NCBI GenBank assembly: GCA_963711675.1
Contig: CAVQFB010000008.1
Coordinates: 186,001-250,000, forward strand
DNA length: 64,000 nucleotides
DNA from: CAVQFB01 sp963711675
Lineage (GTDB): Bacteria > Acidobacteriota > Terriglobia > Terriglobales > Acidobacteriaceae
Direction: 5' to 3'
Shown: positions 60,497 through 64,000 of the stretch, piece by piece
Layout: each line of letters begins with the position of its first letter
Position numbering within the stretch: the stretch's first letter is position 1
Notes under the pieces: model-generated
Told to the model about the DNA's origin: nothing
Seen by the model: only the letters and a program-made list of their open reading frames with translations
Database searches by the model: none
Made by a program: the position numbers and the translations under genes

Positions 60497-61660
60497 ATGC
60501 ACTCTGGGTATGCCCTTACCCATCGTGGGATCGCGCGATCCACTACGGGCTCACTTCACACCTGGGTTCTGATGGCAGTCACATGCCTGTTTGCAGCATC
60601 GGCCGATGCCACGCCGCTGCCGATCCCAACTCTGCTTTTCGCGAAACTGGGTGCGAATAATTTTGCGCAGGACGACGCTGCTGTTGAAATTCGCAACGCT
60701 GAGCAAGTCTCGAAAGCACAGGCGCGCGCCGAAGCCGGTTCTGCTCATGACCAATTCCTGATGGGATACTCTTACGCCAAAGGCATCGGCAGAGCACAGG
60801 ATTTGTCCGAAGCATTCGCCTGGTATCAAAGAGCGGCCAACCAGGGAGACCTGGGTGCTTGTACGGAACTCGGCCGCATGTACGCCCGCGGTCTCGCCGT
60901 GGCGCAGGATTATGACAAAGCGCTTCAGTGGTTCCGGCGCGCTGGTTCCGAGGGCTACGCTCCGGCTCAGACCGACCTCGGTCTCATGTACTTTCAAGGC
61001 TTGGGTGTGACCCGGGACGAACAGGCTGCCGTGCGATGGTGGCAAAAAGCAGCCGACCAGGGCTACGCCCCGGCGAAATCGAATCTTGGCGTCGCCTATC
61101 TGGATGGGAAAGGCGTACGGCAGGACATTCCCCGTGCCGCGCACTGGTTTCGCTCCGCCGCCGAGGCGGGAGTGTCCGCCGCGCAATTTGATTTAGGTGC
61201 CTGCTACGAGGCCGGGCGGGGAGTGCCGCAGGATCTGGCTTTGGCAGCGAAGTGGTACAAGAGCGCGGCACAGCAGGGGCACACGCAGGCGCAAAATAAT
61301 CTCGCGTACCTGTATCAGACTGGACGCGGTGTCGCGCAAGACATGACTGCAGCATTGCGCCTCTATCTGTTGGCCGCGGAAAACGGAAACGTGCCGGCGA
61401 TCGTCAACCTGGCAAACACTTTTCTCAATGGCGCTGGCGTCAGACGCGATCCCGCTCTGGCGTACATGTGGTTGCAGGTCGCGGCCGCCGGCGGCGAGGA
61501 CGTTGCCGAAGCCATGCATACCGCCGTTGCACTTCTAAACCAGAGAGACATCGCCACTGCCCAGCGAAAGGCTGCCGAGTGGATGGGACAACATCACCTC
61601 AACCCAGCACCGGCCATGTTTGCCTCGAGCGAGCCGGGCGCTGCCCACACGCGCGAGTAA
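60497..61660 (+). CDS. Exported Sel1-repeat protein
   Basis: A protein of 387 residues from the ATG at 60497, with GGGGAAAA upstream; a TTG or similar start at 60428 would only add an unlikely tail. A signal segment (TWVLMAVTCLFAASADA) precedes seven Sel1-like repeats of about 36 residues from about residue 65 to 320, with the pattern AQxxLGxMYxxGxGVxQDxxxAxxWxxxAAxxG. Sel1 repeats form helical scaffolds for protein contacts, often in envelope or stress pathways. The gene is alone on its transcript and has no obvious partner. Confidence 0.87.
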   Translation: MHSGYALTHRGIARSTTGSLHTWVLMAVTCLFAASADATPLPIPTLLFAKLGANNFAQDDAAVEIRNAEQVSKAQARAEAGSAHDQFLMGYSYAKGIGRAQDLSEAFAWYQRAANQGDLGACTELGRMYARGLAVAQDYDKALQWFRRAGSEGYAPAQTDLGLMYFQGLGVTRDEQAAVRWWQKAADQGYAPAKSNLGVAYLDGKGVRQDIPRAAHWFRSAAEAGVSAAQFDLGACYEAGRGVPQDLALAAKWYKSAAQQGHTQAQNNLAYLYQTGRGVAQDMTAALRLYLLAAENGNVPAIVNLANTFLNGAGVRRDPALAYMWLQVAAAGGEDVAEAMHTAVALLNQRDIATAQRKAAEWMGQHHLNPAPAMFASSEPGAAHTRE

Positions 61661-62537
61661 CCGACCTCAAATCGTTGTCGTAAAAGCGGCAAGCATCTGA
61701 ATTAACTCTGTCTTGGTGTGTCGGCAGGAAACCTGCCCCTCCGCCAGCTTCCTCAACATTTGTTCTCTCGATACCACCGCATTTGTTCCTGCCCTGTCTG
61801 GACTGCAAATTGCTAATCAATCGTGGGGACCCTTTTGTTTCTTATAGTGCTCTAATCGAGCCGGACGACTCGAAGAGTGAGGGCAAATTCTCTCCCCGCA
61901 AAAACGATGAGCGACCAGAATTCGTGGATTTCTCGCAGAGGGCCGCGCCAGGCGGCACTACGGCCAAGGAGATGTCCCCCAAAGGATCTCCCTTGCCTCC
62001 CCCTTCCCCAGAAAAGAATGTTTTCTTTCACAAGTTTCTGGATGCCTGGAAGCTCCGAATTCTCAACTCTCGCCAGCAACTCCGGAAGTAGCGCCCCGCG
62101 AAAACAAGTTCCTACTCTGACTTAGTCTGTCGCCTTACTCACCGTGACGAGTCGACACCGTCTCGATATCGATCTTAGTCGGCAAAGAAACTGACGATCT
62201 GGCCACAAGCTTGCCTTCAGTAGAAAGTACACGCGTGTACAGTTTTCTGTTGACTCTGAGTCCTCTGCAGTACTACTCTCTCGCGAACTTTAGCCGCAAA
62301 AGCTCGCGGCAACTGCCAACCACTTCCTAGCTTCCTTCGTCGGCTCGCATACTTCGCCAACGTGTAACAAGAATACTTACTCCGGATAGTTCCGCTTTGA
62401 AGCCGGGACGCGGTCGCCGGAGTGTGCTCTGTAACCGCACGCAACTTCACACCTGCATGGGCGGCTGAAGTCGCGCACCGCCATGCCCTTAACCCTCACG
62501 CTGGATAGAGAACGCCGTTTCGTTACAAGGAGGAATC
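61661..62537. other. Long intergenic region
   Basis: 877 bp without a recognised gene. A frame of about 100 codons at 61783-62091 (TTG start, no ribosome site, Pro/Ser/Lys-rich composition) is possible but unsupported. A perfect 14-bp palindrome lies at 62227-62240. The region should contain the promoter of the di-haem gene that starts at 62538 with a strong AAGGAGG. Confidence 0.45.
62227..62240. repeat. Perfect 14-bp palindrome
   Basis: GTACACGCGTGTAC reads the same on both strands. It is flanked by AGAAA on the left and, after AG, TTTTCT on the right, which extends the symmetry imperfectly. It lies about 300 bp upstream of the di-haem gene and could be an operator. Confidence 0.5.
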
Positions 62538-63941
62538 GTGATCAACAGAATTAGTCTCGCTATGGTTTTGGCTTTGGCAGTGCCGTTCGGGGGGACGGCA
62601 TCCGCTCAGACCGACCCAGGAGTTCAAATTACGAACCGCGGCACAGGGGGGACACTCATCAATCCAGCGAATGACCCGAACGGTTTTTACCCGCTCTTTC
62701 AGGACGGTCTCACTCGCTTCCAGGCGGTGGAATCCGTTTCCGGCGGCACTAATACCGGCTTGGGGCCTCGGTTCAACTCCAACAGCTGTAGCTCCTGTCA
62801 CGGTCAACCAGCATTCGGCGGGGCCGGCGTTGCCAACAATCCGCAATTCCAGTTCACCAGCGACGGGGTTGCGCCCAAGGACACGACACCGTCTTTCATT
62901 ACCGCCAATGGCCCAACCGTTGAAGCCCGGTTCCCGTTCTTTTTTGACCGCAACGGCCGACCCGACTTCAGCCATCCCAATGGCGGGGTGGAAAACTTGT
63001 TCACGGTTAGCGGCCGCTCCGATGCAGGCAGTTGTAGCCTGCCGCAGCCCAGCTTCAGCCAGGCGCAAAGGACGAACAACATCATCTTTCGCATTCCCAC
63101 GCCGACCTTTGGCGCCGGCCTGATCGAGAATCTGGACGACTCAACTCTATTGGCCAATCAGGCGGCCAACAACAATAACCGTTTCGGTATCTCCGGCACC
63201 TTCAACCGCAACGGCAACGATGGCACCATCAGCCGCTTCGGATGGAAGGCCCAGAATAAGTCGCTGCACATCTTTGCCGGTGAAGCCTACAACGTCGAGA
63301 TGGGCATCAGTAACGAGCTGTTCACCCAGGATCGCCCGCTGCCTGGGGAAGATCAGCAGGGTTTCGGACTACCCAGCAACTGTTTGAACCTCGCGGGAAG
63401 TGGCTATCCGGAAGACAGATCCAATCCCAACGCATCACCGCAGGCAGCCGTGCTCGATGACGTTTCAGCGTTTGCCAACTTCATGCGCTTCCTGGCTCCG
63501 CCACCGCCGGGTGGCGTGATCCTGAACGGCCAACAAGTGTCCCAACAGTCGATCGCGAATGGCGCCTCCTTGTTCAGCTCGATCGGCTGCGCGACTTGCC
63601 ACAATGCGACACCGGGTACGACCCAAGTGTCGAACTTCGTTCCATCGTTGAGCAATGTCCAGGTGCCTGCCTTCTCAGATATTGAGATCCATCACATGGG
63701 AGGTGGCTTGGCCGACAACGTTTCGCAGGGTGGTGCCGGTGGCGACCAGTTCCGCACGGCTCCACTGTGGGGCTTAGGACAACGAATCTTCCTGCTGCAT
63801 GATGGCCGCACCACGAACTTGAACGCGGCGATCCAGGCCCACCAGAGCAACGGCAGCGAAGCCACCACCGTGGAGGAGAATTTCGATAACCTCAGTCCCA
63901 GCCAGCAACAGGACTTACTGAATTTCCTGCGCTCGTTGTAG
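62538..63941 (+). CDS. Di-haem oxidoreductase, putative thiol oxidoreductase (DHOR/PF06537-like)
   Basis: A 467-residue exported cytochrome with a GTG start four bases after AAGGAGG. Signal peptide ISLAMVLALAVPFGGTASAQ. Two haem c sites: C84-SSC-H88 (NSNSCSSCHGQPAFGGAG) and C351-ATC-H355 (SSIGCATCHNAT). Family elements include GGTNTGLGPRFN before the first site and RTAPLWGLGQRIFLLHDGRT near the end, with the distal ligand region. DHOR proteins resemble MauG and cytochrome c peroxidases; electron transfer or peroxide/thiol chemistry in the periplasm is assumed. No neighbour on either side helps to assign a substrate. Confidence 0.88.
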   Translation: MINRISLAMVLALAVPFGGTASAQTDPGVQITNRGTGGTLINPANDPNGFYPLFQDGLTRFQAVESVSGGTNTGLGPRFNSNSCSSCHGQPAFGGAGVANNPQFQFTSDGVAPKDTTPSFITANGPTVEARFPFFFDRNGRPDFSHPNGGVENLFTVSGRSDAGSCSLPQPSFSQAQRTNNIIFRIPTPTFGAGLIENLDDSTLLANQAANNNNRFGISGTFNRNGNDGTISRFGWKAQNKSLHIFAGEAYNVEMGISNELFTQDRPLPGEDQQGFGLPSNCLNLAGSGYPEDRSNPNASPQAAVLDDVSAFANFMRFLAPPPPGGVILNGQQVSQQSIANGASLFSSIGCATCHNATPGTTQVSNFVPSLSNVQVPAFSDIEIHHMGGGLADNVSQGGAGGDQFRTAPLWGLGQRIFLLHDGRTTNLNAAIQAHQSNGSEATTVEENFDNLSPSQQQDLLNFLRSL

Positions 63942-63960
63942 TCGTTCCGCGACAGGATTC

Positions 63961-63988
63961 CTGGCGAGGCACCCAGGTGTCTCGCCAG
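63961..63988 (+). terminator. Hairpin after the di-haem gene
   Basis: A 13-bp stem with one G-U pair (63961-63973 with 63976-63988) lies 20 bp after the stop at 63941. The centre is only 2 nt, so the real loop is larger. It lacks a clean T-run, so it may work as a terminator only with other factors. Confidence 0.5.
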
Positions 63989-64000
63989 CTCTCTCCAAAC

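Noticed and set aside
61783..62091. Possible 102-codon gene in the long gap before the di-haem gene
   Set aside because: TTG start, no ribosome site, biased composition and a competing frame of similar length at the same place.
1..64000. tRNA, rRNA and mobile-element genes
   Set aside because: Looked for cloverleaf-type TpsiC/anticodon patterns, rRNA blocks and transposase or integrase motifs on both strands by eye; nothing supportable was seen.

Overview
The window reads as chromosomal DNA of a soil-type member of the Acidobacteriota (Terriglobia-like). This is an inference from family content: tandem GloVer-type repeat proteins, CRTAC1 (VCBS/FG-GAP plus ASPIC-UnbV) proteins, a large TonB-dependent receptor with an N-terminal carboxypeptidase-regulatory domain, a hydrazine-synthase-alpha-like cytochrome and parallel beta-helix proteins. 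No rRNA, tRNA, CRISPR array, transposase or phage gene was seen.

Layout. (1) 0.1-11.2 kb: mixed, mostly single-gene units for secreted or membrane proteins: a beta-propeller protein, a GH114 glycosidase, a Tat-exported phospholipase C/phosphoesterase, a Gly/Ser/His-rich repeat protein, a two-domain secreted protein ending in a clear intrinsic terminator, a frameshifted M19 dipeptidase divergent from an L-lactate permease, and a GloVer repeat protein. (2) 12.0-43.5 kb: one large exopolysaccharide locus, almost all on the + strand. It starts with an RfaH/UpxY-like antiterminator behind a leader of about 800 bp, then a CapD-type epimerase/dehydratase, a Wzz-tyrosine-kinase fusion, an amino-sugar acid pathway (aminotransferase, oxidoreductase, acyltransferase), Wzx flippase, O-antigen ligase/polymerase, three GT4 glycosyltransferases, a formyltransferase-like/GINT1-like protein, two GNAT/FemAB proteins, a polysaccharide-deacetylase-like protein, two beta-helix proteins (one inverted), an AsnB-ACP-AMP-ligase-NadE-like module, a Wza-type exporter and an ATP-grasp ligase. 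(3) 43.6-50.6 kb, minus strand: an operon of TonB receptor, TPR protein and CRTAC1 protein. (4) 51.1-60.3 kb, plus strand, divergent from (3): a tightly coupled seven-gene operon of DAHP synthase, HzsA-like monohaem protein, CRTAC1 protein, YVTN-propeller/di-haem peroxidase fusion, two-component-type propeller, RidA-family protein and a periplasmic binding protein. (5) 60.5-63.9 kb: a Sel1-repeat protein and a di-haem thiol-oxidoreductase-like protein.

How the genes work together. In the polysaccharide locus, soluble enzymes make and decorate nucleotide sugars, glycosyltransferases build a repeat unit, Wzx/Wzy-type proteins flip and polymerise it, and the Wzz-kinase and Wza-type proteins control length and export. 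The AsnB/ACP/ligase/NadE-like set probably adds an amide-linked acyl or aminoacyl decoration. No initiating sugar transferase, exosortase or PEP-CTERM protein is present in the window. The two divergent operons around 50.6-51.1 kb each contain a CRTAC1 protein and share one control region, so they may form a single outer-membrane-uptake plus periplasmic c-type-cytochrome system. This is the best candidate for something undescribed.

A caution: about eleven single-base indels break otherwise well-conserved genes, eight of them between 54.8 and 58.9 kb. No premature stop by substitution was found in those genes, so unpolished sequence is at least as likely as gene decay.
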